Shown in pieces: positions 1 through 12,339 of a DNA stretch of 64,000 nucleotides. Source of the stretch: Paramacrobiotus metropolitanus (Eukaryota > Tardigrada > Eutardigrada > Parachela > Macrobiotidae); assembly GCF_019649055.1 (NCBI RefSeq), contig NW_026570282.1, positions 186,001 to 250,000 on the forward strand, written 5' to 3'. Both the position numbers and the translations under genes were made by a program. Numbering within the stretch: position 1 is the first letter of the stretch; each line of letters begins with the position of its first letter. Below the pieces are notes generated by a model. That model saw only the letters and a program-made list of their open reading frames with translations, did not search any database and was not told the origin of the DNA.

Positions 1-142
1 AGTAATTGTACGGTATAATTCTTACTGCTACGGCAACACATGTACTTGTACAGCTGTAGTCGCAGTTACGGCAGATGGTGGCAACCGTACAAATAATGTG
101 CTGTTAAGGCAAATCAGCAAAACTATTCAAATGAATACTCAC

Positions 143-290
143 GAATATGTTGCAATTTCACCGCTACATCGTCGTTGCGAAATGGTGGTGGAGCAATCAC
201 CTGGGGCTGCTGCATTGCTGGTACTCCTAATATTCCAGGAAGCAGGCAAAAGGTCATCAAGATGGTATTTTCCCATTCCGAAATCGCCAT
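143..290 (-). CDS. Putative first coding exon of a secreted protein (rest lies outside the window)
   Basis: An ATG at 290-288 opens a 148-nt exon that ends at a good donor (ATTC|GTGAGT, intron from 142). The peptide begins MAISEWENTILMTFCLLPGI and continues LGVPAMQQPQVIAPPP. That reads as a weak signal peptide with a Pro-rich start of the mature chain. The hemopexin-domain gene just upstream on the same strand (907-3305) also has a signal exon followed by a Pro-rich segment, so this could be a third family member, but no hemopexin sequence is visible here. The next exon would lie left of position 1. It could be a chance open frame. Confidence 0.3.
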
Positions 291-906
291 CTTTAATTGT
301 CGTGACCCAGTATTCCGATACATCAGCTATTACAATCTGCATATTCTGGAACCCTAACATGATAATTTCCGAAGTGGCACTTGAGAATGCCACCAACGGC
401 GAGTTAATGCTACGTATTCGATGATTGCACTTTTACGGGCTTAACGTACGTAGAGTACGACACGTTGTGGGTTTTGGCTAATAATTTTGTAAGAAAGCTA
501 AACGAACTGCAATATCGTCCTCGGCGATTCGATTGAGAAAAGTGTGGCGCATTTTAAACAATCGGTAAACTGCTACCAAAGCAAAACTGTTTTTGACCAC
601 TTGAAACGAACTGCACATACGGGCAAAAGTTTACGACAGTACAGATAGGTGGTAGTTTCGGTAAACTGTAGTTTCACTACACGTACGGTTTCCTGTAAGC
701 CATTTGGGTATAACTTTGCAAAGTAGTTGTAGGGATCGTAAAAGCATCCATTACTTGTCGCTTACTATGTCACATTCTTTTATTACCCCATTACAAACAT
801 TTTACTAATCTTTGTTTTATCATAGTATATCTAACTAGTACTTTCATATATCACAAAAATTTACAGGTAGAAACTGCTTGAATTAAGCAGTCGGAATTGC
901 AGTTTG
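291..906. other. Intergenic, nothing recognised
   Basis: A+T-rich sequence with no convincing exon on either strand. It should contain the 3' untranslated region of the hemopexin-domain gene that ends at 907. Confidence 0.5.
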
Positions 907-3305
907 TCAGGGTATTTCTGTGGCGCCGGCGTGCGCCTCATGTCGCCCAGCACCGCCGCATTCTGGCGGAAACAGATCGGGACATTTAAGCCAACCTTGT
1001 TTCGTAGAACTGTATACAGGAAACTCACGTTCCACCTGTAATACGTAAGCAAATAAAAGAAACACGATTACGTGTACAAAACAATCAGCCAGCAATTTTG
1101 CGATGCCAATTATAAATTATTAAAAAGTACGAACCTTCATCTGATCTGAGGCCATCTCGAAAATTGTACCTCGTCTGTGTAAAAATCTGAAAGCACGTAG
1201 GAATACTGATCATGTATCTGTACAGCCTTATCAAATATTATGCAATATTATATTTTATTATATAAATTTTATTGCAACATTATATATCATTGTAATATGG
1301 CTGTGTTTTGAAAAACTCGTTTTTACACAACTCCGTCGCTTCATTAGAGGATATCTTTCATCCTCCAGTTTAACGTCTTATGGTACGAAATAATTATATT
1401 TTGGCAAATCAGCTGCAAAAGTGCAAATTACGTGCCAGATCGCGGTTAGCATTTGCAGGCTACAATGGTGCAGGCTGGTGCTACATTTGCAGGCTTGTAG
1501 GTATCGATTAGAGGCTTGACCTATCTTACCGTTTGTTTTTTATTGTAAAAACGCTGTCCACAGTGGGTGGTGCACCTGGCACATTGTCCAGATATTGTGG
1601 GCTGTAGCGGGGGTCAACGTTCGGGTTGGCTTGAGGTTGAAAATAAACATATTTGGTACCTGCCAGCGTATAACATCTTTTATGGTTACAGTGCATGTAA
1701 AATAATTTTAAGCGTTAGGGAAAAAAATATGCACGTACCAGAAATGAAAACATATGTGTGGTTATTGAGCTGGAATGCGCCGTTGACAGGAATTGGAACT
1801 CCCGGAAATCCCTCGGAAACCAATCGCGGATATTTTCCGGAGGAAGGATTAAAATCTTTATCGTACTTTGAATATTTTCCTCCCTAAAAATGAAACGGTT
1901 ATACCACACATGCACTGATTTTAATAATTAAATTTCAAATTAATTTTGTGACAACTACAGTGCTATTTACTTGGAAGACAAAATGTTTTCCTTCAATGGT
2001 TACACTGGCTGTAATATCGTCCATTCTTTTATCCAGAGGGATAGGAGTCATATCTATTGGATGTCCATTTGCTTTAACCCGGTACACGTTGCGATCTTTC
2101 ACGATTACCAGGAAGTTCTTCAGCGAAAGAATTCTTGTAATTGGTAACTATAACAGAAATATACCGAAGTATATTCTAAATTCCTCTAAACCTTTCAGGT
2201 CATTTGGAGTAATCCATAGATCACAATGTTTTTAAAAGCTCGATCTATGCATTATGCGCATCCACATACATCATTACAAACAGCACTTCTGTTGCGCGGA
2301 ACCGTGCAGTTAATTTCGGGATCAAAATTCTGCTTCCATTCAATGCGCAGGCTGGGGTTACGCAAACTGGTCGATACCACATTTGGATCTATTCTGGCTT
2401 CATCGATAGCCACCATGTTAGCAGTAGCTGGTGCTGTTAATCCCGGTGCAGGATTTGCTGCCGGGAGTGCCACAATACCGGCTGGACCTCGTCGCGTTTC
2501 TACACTTTCTAGGCTCTCAGTACTAGGCAGGCTTTGGCCACTGATGCCACTAACGCTTCCTCTTCCAGGTGTGAGCCCACTCACTAAAATAATAGTACAC
2601 TTTCAAATGTTACGTGTCGTTTAAAAATTAAAAAAATTTCACACCCTATAATTTCCGCATCACACGAACTACATACACTTTTCTAGCATTTTAAGAGAGC
2701 TAAAGGTCAAAGTGAAACACTATGTTTGCTACCCGATACAGAAAACATACAGCAGCGAATACTGCGTAAAATCTGCTGACCGCTGTTGGATTGAAAACTT
2801 ACACAAGAGTGGTAGCAGTGCTGTCAAAGGTGATTGTGTGGTGGCCTGATCAGCACCTTCCTGTCGGCTAGGATCCGGAGGTACGGCCGGCAAAGCCGCC
2901 GCTAGCTGTAGCACGGTCTGCAGCAGGGGTACCATGTGGCCGAATTCGTATGAACCGGAAATGGAGCGGGCCTCCCGCTGTACCGTTGCTGCAATAGAGG
3001 ATACCTTTCATCCTCGAGTTTTACATCTTATGGTACGAAAGAATATGTTGGTTGGCAGATCAGCTGCAAAAGTGCAACGTACGTGCCAGATCGCGGTTAG
3101 CATTTGTAGGCGGTATAACAGATTCCGTGGATACAAACAGATGGGAAATGTCCACCGCTATTTCGGCATCAGCGTTTGCATCCGCCGTTGTAACATCGCG
3201 GATAATTGTTGTAGTGTGTGTAGTTGCAGGAAAAGATGTAACAAATGTCGTGCATAACAAAAAAATAGTAAGTATCGCGGTGCACAATTTTGTACCCATG
3301 GCCAT
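907..3305 (-). CDS. Secreted hemopexin-domain protein A
   Basis: Eight exons on the minus strand: 3083-3305, 2803-2988, 2270-2583, 1971-2147, 1739-1883, 1530-1659, 1135-1174, 907-1035. All phases close, giving 447 aa. The ATG at 3305 starts a clear signal peptide (MAMGTKLCTAILTIFLLCTT). Residues about 30-235 are a low-complexity, Pro/Ala/Thr-rich linker. From about 238 a four-bladed hemopexin domain follows. It opens with the blade-1 cysteine (AVCND), and blade 3 carries EGFPGVPIPVNGAFQLNNHT then YVFISGTKYVYF. It closes with the blade-4 cysteine in QGWLKC (about 423), the pair that is disulfide-linked in hemopexin folds. No metalloprotease catalytic domain is present, so it is not an MMP; a binding role is inferred. 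Exon sizes 177 and 130 nt match the paralogue at 6782-9456, showing tandem duplication. The last intron but one contains a copy of the exon 1/intron 1 junction (1345-1463). Confidence 0.87.
1345..1463. repeat. Partial duplicate of the exon 1/intron 1 junction inside a later intron of the same gene
   Basis: This stretch closely matches 2995-3112, which spans the end of exon 1, its splice donor and intron 1 of hemopexin gene A. The copy lies in the same orientation in the intron 1175-1529. The donor GTACGT of the original is GTAATT here and the exon frame is not kept, so it looks like a pseudo-exon. Confidence 0.75.
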
Positions 3306-4186
3306 TGTAGTCACCTTTAACTGCGACGCAGTGTTACTACTGCCGACATTGCTGTTGCGTTGTAGGAGCTGTAGGACTCGAGGCGTAATGCTAGAGCACG
3401 CCGAGTCTTTCGCACTTTTAAAACAAGGTTATCCAGGAAGCGAACGATCTGGTTTGTTTGTGAGTAACTGTGATAAGCGTATAACCCAGCTTATTAGTGT
3501 GAGGAAAATACCAGTCGTCCAGTGTCCACGAACTATACGGTGCAATATAATGCCGGTATTCGGCACGACAATGTTTACGGGTTAACAATCATAATCGGGC
3601 AGTTTCTAGCAGATGCTCCGGCAACGTCGAAACAATTCATAGAAATACTACTCAATCGCTTAACATACGAAATATTGCGTAGACAATAAAGCCAAGGGCA
3701 TATTGGTACAGGTGTATATTGTGCCTTTCAGTAATTGGAAACAACGCATACAATTAAGTAACCAGTATTTGTACCATCAAAAAGTTAAAGACTGCAGAAC
3801 AAAGACCTGCGCTAACATTTGCATATCAAGTTATTCATTCTAAAAACTTTTGGTTTGTGTATGTGAAATGATTTACTGAACCACATCAAAGACAACTTGA
3901 AAATGTCAAGGGGTTATAGACGTATAATTTTAGATTCTGTGGTTTAGGAGCGTTGAAAGATACGATTGAGTGCGCCAATTCCAAAAACATAAGCTGGATG
4001 ATTGCAATATGGGTGGTTATCGTGTCTGAAAGCAAAAAAACTCACTAGAGGTTCACAATCAGAATCAGAAGCAATCAGACGATCTAGCGCACAGCTAAAA
4101 CTGACAAGAAAGTCAAGCTGAGACAACTGCAGAAATACTTAAACGTACCCTTTATTGTAAGGTTACACAAGCGGTGGAGTGATATT
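3306..4186. other. Intergenic, nothing recognised
   Basis: Presumed promoter of hemopexin gene A on the right of 3305 and 3' region of the GST ending at 4187. No exon, RNA gene or repeat was recognised. Confidence 0.5.
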
Positions 4187-6033
4187 TCATTTCTTCAGAT
4201 ATGCATCGATTTTCGGGTCGTGCTTTACGGTGTCCACCACTTTCTTGACGTTGGGAAACTGCTCCGCGCAGTCCGCACCAGTCAGCTGTATGGTAATCAG
4301 CTGATCGACCACTGTAAAAATGTACTTCATTAGCAATAAATGAAAAACCTTTTTCCAGACTTGTTCCATCTTGTGTTTACAGGCAGACAATGCTCAGATG
4401 CTGCCTGTGTTTACACTGCTGAATTTGTAAGCAGAATTAAAAAGTGTACAACATTACAATACATACCGTTGAAAAGCGCCAGGTCAGCCAGCGACAACTG
4501 TAAAAAAGAGCGCAGACTCATAGTATGTACTATACAACAGCAGTATTTTACCATACTAATAATGTTCCAGTACTTACTAGTACTCGCACTTGTTTTGATA
4601 GGAACAACAAATACAGTAATATTATTGTGGCGATTATCATCTTGATAAGTTACCTTATTTCCAACCACATGTCCATCCTTCCCGTGTTCTTGGATGTATT
4701 TATCAAAGATTTTGAAAAATCCCGGAACGGTTTCGTCCTTGAACTTCTTTCCTTCAGCAGCCTAACAAGCAAATTTTGTATTCGTAAAAGAACAAGAAAT
4801 TTCATTTAATGCAGCCGCTAAGCTAGTTGTGCTTATCGAAAACTGAAATAATCACGATATGACCTACATTAATGAGAAAATGGTAATTAGCAGAATTACT
4901 GGCGGCGAAATTTTTTTGTAATTGGAGCATTTGGGAACTGCATCGTTCTCTCACTTACTAGTACTACATCGCAGATAATCTGACCTTTCAAGATCACTGC
5001 GTTTACCATGCACGATCTTCTTATTTTCGATTTACTATAGAGGAATATTGTATACCCTACACATTTATTATATACTTGTCCTTTAACTTTTAAATCATAT
5101 AAATACATGACCGTCAACAATACCTTTTGAGATTCCTCGGTTCCGTATATGACCTTCATAGCGGCTTGGAAGACGTCCATTGCCGCATCGTTGAACGAAT
5201 CGATAAGAGCCTCTTCCCATGCTCCCGATCCCATCAGGCCTGTATAACACACAAAACAACCAAGTCATGGTGTGACGCGCTAATCAATCAATACCGGTGC
5301 CACATACACGACCTTGAAATACCCCAACATGCACAGCTATCTAGCACACATCTGGGAATACACGAAAATTCTGTACAAAATAGGTACAGTATGCCTTTGC
5401 AGGCGAAGATGCAACACATACAGGTAGCTATAACAATTTCCGTCACGCACGAAAAGGGCGAGCTGATTTTCCCGTTAGGGACGTCTAATAACGCGATAAC
5501 AGTATCAATGAAAACAATTTTCACTTTGAAAACATTAAAAACATTGCAAACACAGTGGGTCGCGAGCTGGTGCAGTCATGAGATTTTTGCTAACAGAACG
5601 TTGCCGTTGCAATATATACAGCTGTGCATAACAGTACAGTAATTTAAAAAATTAAGTATGCTTTTTGAATTTCCTACCGTGCTGCCTGGCCACATAACGA
5701 ACCATGGCGCCGCTCTGTCCCAACATTTTTCCGTCCACTTCCAACACCGGCAGTTGTCCATAAGGAGTGCCTTAGAAACAAGTATATTAGTGCTTATAGT
5801 TATAACAGAAACAGCAAAAATAAAATATGCATGTTGAGAAAACAATAACCACAGTCTGGCCACGCTCTCGCGAAGCTTTTTAATTTATTGCCAATTATAC
5901 CAGGTTTCATTGTGCCCCAGTCGCCTTTTGCCAAACGGTTATCTTCAAACTTCTGTCCGGCCGCAGCCAGAACCAGGCGGGCGAGTTCACCGCGACCTTT
6001 CATATCGAAGTAGCTAACTTTGTAAGAAGGCAT
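4187..6033 (-). CDS. Sigma-class glutathione S-transferase 1
   Basis: Six exons: 5901-6033, 5678-5770, 5124-5239, 4654-4761, 4467-4497, 4187-4311, giving 201 aa, the usual sigma GST length. The N-terminal thioredoxin-like domain has the catalytic Tyr8 in YKVSYFDMKGRGE, the cis-Pro glutathione-site stretch TPYGQLPVLEVDGK, and GQSGAMVRYVA for gamma-glutamyl binding. The C-terminal helical domain includes GLMGSGAWEEALIDSF, HVVGNK and LSLADLALFNG. Cytosolic glutathione conjugation or isomerase activity is expected. It sits between the two hemopexin-domain genes on the same strand. Its second exon joins two coding parts that are split by an extra intron in the three GSTs at 54.8-63.4 kb. Confidence 0.95.
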
Positions 6034-6781
6034 TGTTGCAAACGTAAAATTTCGCTACCAGCTAGATTAATGATTTCGTCGGCACAAATCTCACTCGGAT
6101 TCCGTCAACCGCAAATACAGAAACGAATGCAGACGCCACGCTCAGAATTCTGGCAGTATGTTTATATACACGCTTAGACAGGTAGCTGCAAATACATAAA
6201 AACGAATCGATATCTAAACCATTTTCCTATATAAACTACATGTGCAATTACATTACATGTAGGTGTGGGCGCAGAAAATCTGGACGAATTGGAGACCTTT
6301 CCTGTGACGTGGAGAGCCATGTTACACTTGTACGGTATTCCAGTAAGTTTTCGATATATTGGCCATTTGTGTTATCGATTTAATGATCTACCGCTGTGCG
6401 ATTTATGTCACGGCCACCGTTATTTCGCTGCAACTATAATACCGATGTCTTGGTGCTATTAATTTGGATTAGAATCCGTCAGCCTGCGGCTGCAGCAAAG
6501 GAATAAGCTTCTTCTCTGCGCCTTTAATTGTCACGCTCACGAAAACAGCAATCTTTTAATGATCGTCACGTGCACAGGAGACTTCTATTTTCCAGAAATA
6601 ACATATCTCATGTGATCGTATCCGACAGGATGGCAAAGCTATAAGAAAAGCTTTGACATAGAGCATTCAAGCTTCTGCACAGCCATTCAGCTACCTGGAC
6701 TATTTAATTTCCGCTGCAAATATTTTCTTCTCTAAAATGATACTCAGAAAATTCAGTTAGACCACGACAAGATGTGCACAG
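6034..6781. other. Intergenic, upstream region of GST 1
   Basis: Contains a TATA-like site for the GST and the 3' flank of hemopexin gene B. A 65-codon plus-strand frame (6265-6462) has no recognisable feature. Confidence 0.5.
6161..6170 (-). promoter_or_regulatory. TATA-like element upstream of GST 1
   Basis: On the minus strand this reads TGTATATAAA, about 130 bp upstream of the GST 1 start codon at 6033. A similar TATATAAA lies upstream of GST 4. Confidence 0.4.
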
Positions 6782-9456
6782 TCACGGTAAAGTTGATCTC
6801 TGACGAGGTTTCCGTTTCAGAGCGTTAGGCTGTTCACTGGTGGGGACTCTAACGGTAATGCAGTCTTGCCTCTGATCCGCGGTGCACTTCAGCCAGCCTC
6901 GCCCATCCGCGGTTTTCAGTGGTATTTTGCGTTTGATCTATCCATGGAATAAAACATTGTAAAAGTCCATCCAATTGATAAAAATGAAAAAATGCAAAAG
7001 GGACTCCATAAAGAAGGATGTAAAGAAAAATCCATAAAATGTACTGTACTTATTTAACAATTATGCCCAACGATGCGTATAAGCAAGTATGCATTTAAAC
7101 ACGAAAAACCAACTGGAAAAACCAACTTGAACTACCGTATGTATCACTTAGATCAGACAAAAACGTAACCTAAGAACAATAGCGCCGTTAACCAACTACA
7201 CTACTTACTTTCATTCGACCGGGATCCAATTCATACAGCATTCCCTGGCGATAAAGAACCCTAAACAACGAAAGAAGTTTTACAACCCGCAAAACCACAA
7301 CTTCCGGCAAATCAGCACTCATAAATATATCAAAGCGAGCGAAAACATTACCCAGTAGGTTTCGATTAAGTATTCGCGTTTACTGCACTTTTACTTGATA
7401 CCATTCGGCAAATCAAACAAGCGAAACAATTTGCAAAACTATGTAACGTACGGTCGACGATTCAGCATAAAAACGCTGTCCACCGATGACGGAGCCCCCG
7501 GAATGGACTGCAACATCTGTGGACTGAAATCCGGATCAACCGGAGGATTAACATGCGGCTGATAATAATACAGCTTATTCCCTGCAACATACAGACAACA
7601 CGTTACATACTGACCTGAGCATTATGCGGCGCAACCTAACGGACGCTTAACATAATTTTTAAAATTTCCGACTGCTGTTGATCTAACCGATTATAAAGAC
7701 GTAGGTGTCGTTGGTCAAAGCAAAGACTCCATCAATAGGTCCATGTATGCCGGGAAACCCACCGGCGATGGGGCGGCTGACCATTCCACTCTGGACATTG
7801 TCTCCCGCATTATCGAGATATTTGTAATATTGATCCCCCTAACACCGTGTGGTAAACGGCATTGTGAACAAATCAGACAAAGCCAATCAAGGTGCGTTTC
7901 TTACGTGGAAGATGTACTGCGAACCAGCCAGGCTGACAGCCGCGCTCATGCCCTCCAAGGCTGGATCCAATCCCACAGGCTCTGGATCCGACGGCGTTCC
8001 ATCAGGTAAGATGTTGTAAACCCGATTGTCTTTGATTCCCATGATATTTTCACCAACAGAAATAATTCTGTCAAAAGGCGCCTGTAAATAAATTCACCAT
8101 AACAGGATTATATTGATAAGATCAGTTTCATAACCAGCACAGTAAAATCATACTCTATATCTAAAGCAAAACCAAACTAAACATAATACAAAAGAAGATC
8201 GAATATTACCAGCATAATAAAAACCAGCACAACAAAACACAAAGCATTTCATATAAGGCAAACCAAACTACAGCATAATGCAGACACACTATCACTGATT
8301 TAATCATAAATATTTAGCTAAGTACGCGTGTCCATAATAATAATACTGGTACTAGTATTTCGCATTTATAACGCTAAGCGCAATCGGACCAGTCCTGAGA
8401 ATGAAAATCAAAATTTCAAGAAATTTAGCTGCATCAATTTATGGATCCCGAAGCTCTTACGTCTTCGCAAACAGGAGATCGTACACCATTGCACCGGATC
8501 TGCACTATTCCGTCATGGTCAACCGCTGGACCGGTAGTCGGGCTAACCAGACTACCACTGACTGTCGGTGGAATACGCAATACGGGGAAGCCATTCGGTC
8601 GAGTGAGCATCGTAGTTAACAAGGATGGGAGATATCGCGCGTTTTCCCATGATCCACTGCCAAGCAGTCCACCTAACGGCCCATCTCCCAAGGACAAACC
8701 ACCTACCGTCTTCGCCACGGCTATAGTGCACAGACAAATGATTATTTGAGACAAAAATATTATTACCGTAGTTGTGAATGATCAATTGATCGTACTTAGA
8801 ATGGGCAGCAAGGCCTGCAAAACCTCTGCAGCCGAAGGTGGACTAGGCAGCACGGGACTCGCTGTTGAGACAGTGGGCGGAGGCGGCGTGGGAATCTGAC
8901 GATCCGCAGCGCTAGGAGGTACGGGAGGACCGTCATTAAACAGCTGATCGGCAGAAAACAGGTTTTGTTCGTTTAAGAACAATTGGGGAAATCTTCCTTC
9001 AGGAGCGGATAGCGAAGGATTTTGCTTTCGCAGTTCTAAAAGTGTAGTAAAAAAATTTGAAAAATATGGTTCGGTTTTTTAGAGCGATGGTTTATAATAG
9101 GCTGTTCCATGCGTTCAAGAAACTATGCTAAAGAGTGGTGAATATGTAAACACACTTCGTAAATAATACTAATATTCACCAAAAGCGATGCATCTTTTCT
9201 AGAAGGTCAGAATTAAACTCTGCATTTAGTTAAACGACATAAACATACGAGACGAAAGTTTTAGAAAAACACAAACTGACCTGCCAAAGCCGGAACTGGT
9301 GATGCCACCTAAATAATCCACAAAACTAATACAATTCAATGCAATCACTAAGCAGTCAGGAATACAATTTAGGCATACCTGACTGTCTTGACCATCCTGG
9401 GCGTAAGCCATCAGGAAGTCGGTTGAAAAAAGCAACATAGCAATCACACTTGCCAT
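6782..9456 (-). CDS. Secreted hemopexin-domain protein B
   Basis: Nine exons: 9379-9456, 9281-9308, 8796-9035, 8461-8720, 7905-8081, 7688-7838, 7452-7581, 7209-7260, 6782-6937. All phases close, giving 423 aa. Signal peptide MASVIAMLLFSTDFLMAYAQ is followed by a Pro-rich, then Gly/Leu-rich linker (about 36-195). The hemopexin domain starts at SPVCED (Cys about 200) and ends at GWLKC (Cys about 390). Blade signatures include APFDRIISVGENIMGIKDN, GSQYIFHGDQYYKYLDN, HGPIDGVFALTNDTYVF and VDSVFMLNRRPVLYRQGMLY. As in paralogue A, no protease domain is present. Exons of 177 and 130 nt match A exactly and phases are conserved. Role inferred: extracellular ligand or haem binding; haem ligands cannot be judged from sequence alone. 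Confidence 0.9.
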
Positions 9457-9730
9457 GGTAGCAAAATTGTCGTTTGTGAAACGCGAGGGTATAATTCAAA
9501 AAATGCTGTTTTGAATCTTTTTGTACTGATCTTTTATCATTCAGCTTGAAAGTCTCAACGGCCACAGAGAGTTATGATGCCATTGTCCAGCCGATTAGCC
9601 GACTCAAAAGTCGTGCATGGTACATTTACAACACCTGTTTTACAAGCTACGTCATGGTCTTTAAGGATTACAACGCATCGACAGGTATTTATGATGCACT
9701 TCACACAAAATTAAAAGGCCAGAAAAACGT

Positions 9731-11452
9731 TTACGAATAAAATAATTTTGCAAAAAGTTTATCGTGTGCGCTTTGAATAACTTCCAAAACTGGATTGCAG
9801 ATACATGGCTCCGGAACTGCCAGATATCTGTGATAATTAAGAAACACAGCTTTATAGCATTTAAGAAATCTGCATAACGAACTCCATAGTGCATACTTTT
9901 CTGATAAAGGAACCAGATCTCGTTGAAAACGGTTTTGTATTTCTTGGCCCTGTATAAAACAGCAGTTTTAGTTCCGGATTAACATGTTTTCTACTGTAGC
10001 CATCGTATACTGTATACAGTTATTTCATATGCAAATTACTCATTTTTCTGGCAGCTAGCTATAGAGTTAGTTAGCAGCGGAGCATACTTTTAATGGTCCA
10101 ATTATGCCCATCCGCACGGCGCTCCCTAAAACAGTCCTTAACTGTCCAAATAGATAATATCGTGCTGTTTGTTCCAGAGTGGCTCCAAGAAATCGACACA
10201 TGCATGCAAAAACAACAGGAAAATGTCCTGCCATTTGATGGGACGAGATGGCAGAGTTAATATCATGCATGTTGAGGGAATAACGATGCTTGATAAAAAC
10301 CTGAGCACTGGTGGAAGCCAAAGATTTGCCCTGTGAGATAAAAAAATTTCTAATTCAAAATCTGCAGTAAAGTTTACATATTTCACTAACGATTTACATA
10401 TTTCACTATAAAGTTTATATGTTTCATTTATTTGAAGTATCAAATACTACTAAGTAGTAAGCAAATACGTAAGCACACTATTATGGATTCAATAAAATTG
10501 AAGAGCAACAACATTAAACTGCAAATGGATGCCTTTCCGCCATCATTCTGCGCAAATTTGCATTTAACCTGATTTAGGTAGGTAAACTGTTTAGTCTATG
10601 CGACCAGCCATCTAGTGTGTGTGACGCGTGGAAATTCTGATATTTTGTGCGGAAATTGTTTTGTTCCTCTCTCTTTGGTGTTTGGTTGATTTGCAAATGT
10701 TACACGCTGTCTGTCTTGTCATTACAACGTATTAAATTGTCATTTATATTAGTCTAGTATTGCTGCATTAAAAACTAAAACCTTATAAAACGTTTTATAA
10801 AACAATGCTAAATTACGCTTTTCCGGATGACCATTAACAAAATTTTGGCTATTTTATTAAAATTACGAGTATCTGGTCGTAGTCCAACACATGCTTTACG
10901 TGTCCCGTTATCCGTTATCCTTATGTTTCGTCGATTTTAACATCTGGTGCATCCCTACCTGTTGCAAGCTGGCTCGTTTTGCAACATGGTTGCTCATCAT
11001 TATGTGCAATCTTGCATCGATCTCCGCAATTATTTTTATGGTATCGGCATTCAGGAAGGCATCCCGAAGAAAGGGAATATGCAGTGACCCTGCATTAACA
11101 AGTAACTGTGACTCTGTGAGTACAGAAAAAAACAAAATTAATGCTAAAGTAAGAGTAAGACGCACAGTACCAGTATTGTCCAAAATCGACAATATTAGTC
11201 TATCCAAAGTGGAAAATGCTTCGGGTGACGAAAGATTCAAATTAGTTCTGTTTGGAAATCCAGTATCCGTCAACTTGCACAATGCTTCAAAACCGCCAGA
11301 ATGAGCATAAGATCCAATAGGAAAAGCTAGCAAGCAAAGCAAACTGCAAACAGCTGATCCAAAAACCTGCAATTTGCAAAGAAACCACCTGGAACTGTCA
11401 TTTGCATCTTCGTACCGGAATCAAGAAGTTGCAGTAAGTCCAGCTCATCCAT
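9731..11452 (-). CDS. ureF: Urease accessory protein UreF
   Basis: Five exons: 11416-11452, 10959-11326, 10088-10330, 9897-9949, 9731-9827. All phases close, giving 265 aa, normal for UreF. UreF works with UreD/UreH and UreG to load nickel into urease. Family landmarks are clear: N-terminal MDELDLLQLLDSAFPIGSYA then HSGGFEAL, DARLHIMMSNHVAKRAS followed by QGKSLAST, then LRTVLGSAVRMGIIGPLKGQ, and a C-terminal AHDKLFAKLFYS. Introns show it is an integrated animal gene, not contamination. No urease subunit or other accessory gene is in the window. Its stop lies 275 bp upstream of hemopexin gene B on the same strand. Confidence 0.94.
10371..10430. repeat. Three 20-bp tandem units in a UreF intron
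   Basis: Three consecutive 20-bp units, the first AGTTTACATATTTCACTAAC, the second differing at few sites and the third more diverged. Inside the intron 10331-10958. Confidence 0.55.
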
Positions 11453-12339
11453 CTTTCTTTTTCGGATAATCAATGCTGCACAAATTCAAAAATTTAGATC
11501 GAAAGAAATTAACAACAATACTTTAAATAATACTAAACGTAAACTACATGTACAGTATACTCGTATAATATAGATATCAGTGTGTCGCGTGGCTAAATTT
11601 CGCAAATTTTTTCCGCTTGTTTTGGTTTCGCGTCACTGCACAGTTCTGTTATGTTATTACTATAAGTAAGTATACGGATTGACGGTATTGTTATGTCAAA
11701 TTATGCGGCTCTACTGCCGATACTGCCACCACCCTAGGCGACGATTTGCGTGTATTCATTCTCACACACAACGAACACGCTCGTCAGTCTAACAAGTCAC
11801 ACAACTTATTATACTGTTAAAAATGTAATTAAAGAGTCTTAAAATGATTAAAACGTATTTAAAAAAGGTTTAACATTTTAGAACACAACAACAGTACTTC
11901 AAATTTTAAAATACGGGAAACGAAATGTCGTGGAGCACAGGCACAGGCGTGGAAGCCTTCAAGGAAGTTCCCTTGGCGAAAAGGATCGGCACGCTAGGCG
12001 GTGTCTTGCATATGGAACGAATGGATCATTGTTGGTGCAGACAGCACTTGAAATTTCGAAATCCACGTACGCTGCGGCAGCATCGTCAGTTGGAAATTGG
12101 AAGTGAATTGTTCTGGGCCGTCTGGATTGTTCTGGGCCTTCTCAGGCTTCTTGTAATCTTGTTTGTTTGTTCTTTGTCTCTGTATTCCGTTGTTTAGTTT
12201 ACAATCTAAATTCTGTCATTGGTTCCATATCAATAATATCATTAGCTTACTGTCGTACAGGCTTTTAAATTAGCGGAACCGTTCTGGATTTGGCTGACAG
12301 TTGAGTACCCATTCCTTTGTTTTTGTAATCGTTCGGACA
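11453..12339. other. Intergenic between divergent UreF and SOX genes
   Basis: Probable shared promoter region. A 90-codon plus-strand frame with an ATG at 11925 ends in a hydrophobic, low-complexity tail and has no recognisable domain; I do not call it a gene. Confidence 0.45.

Noticed and set aside
11925-12197. 90-codon plus-strand frame with ATG at 11925
   Set aside because: No domain, low-complexity hydrophobic end and no homologous look; may be 5' leader of the SOX gene.
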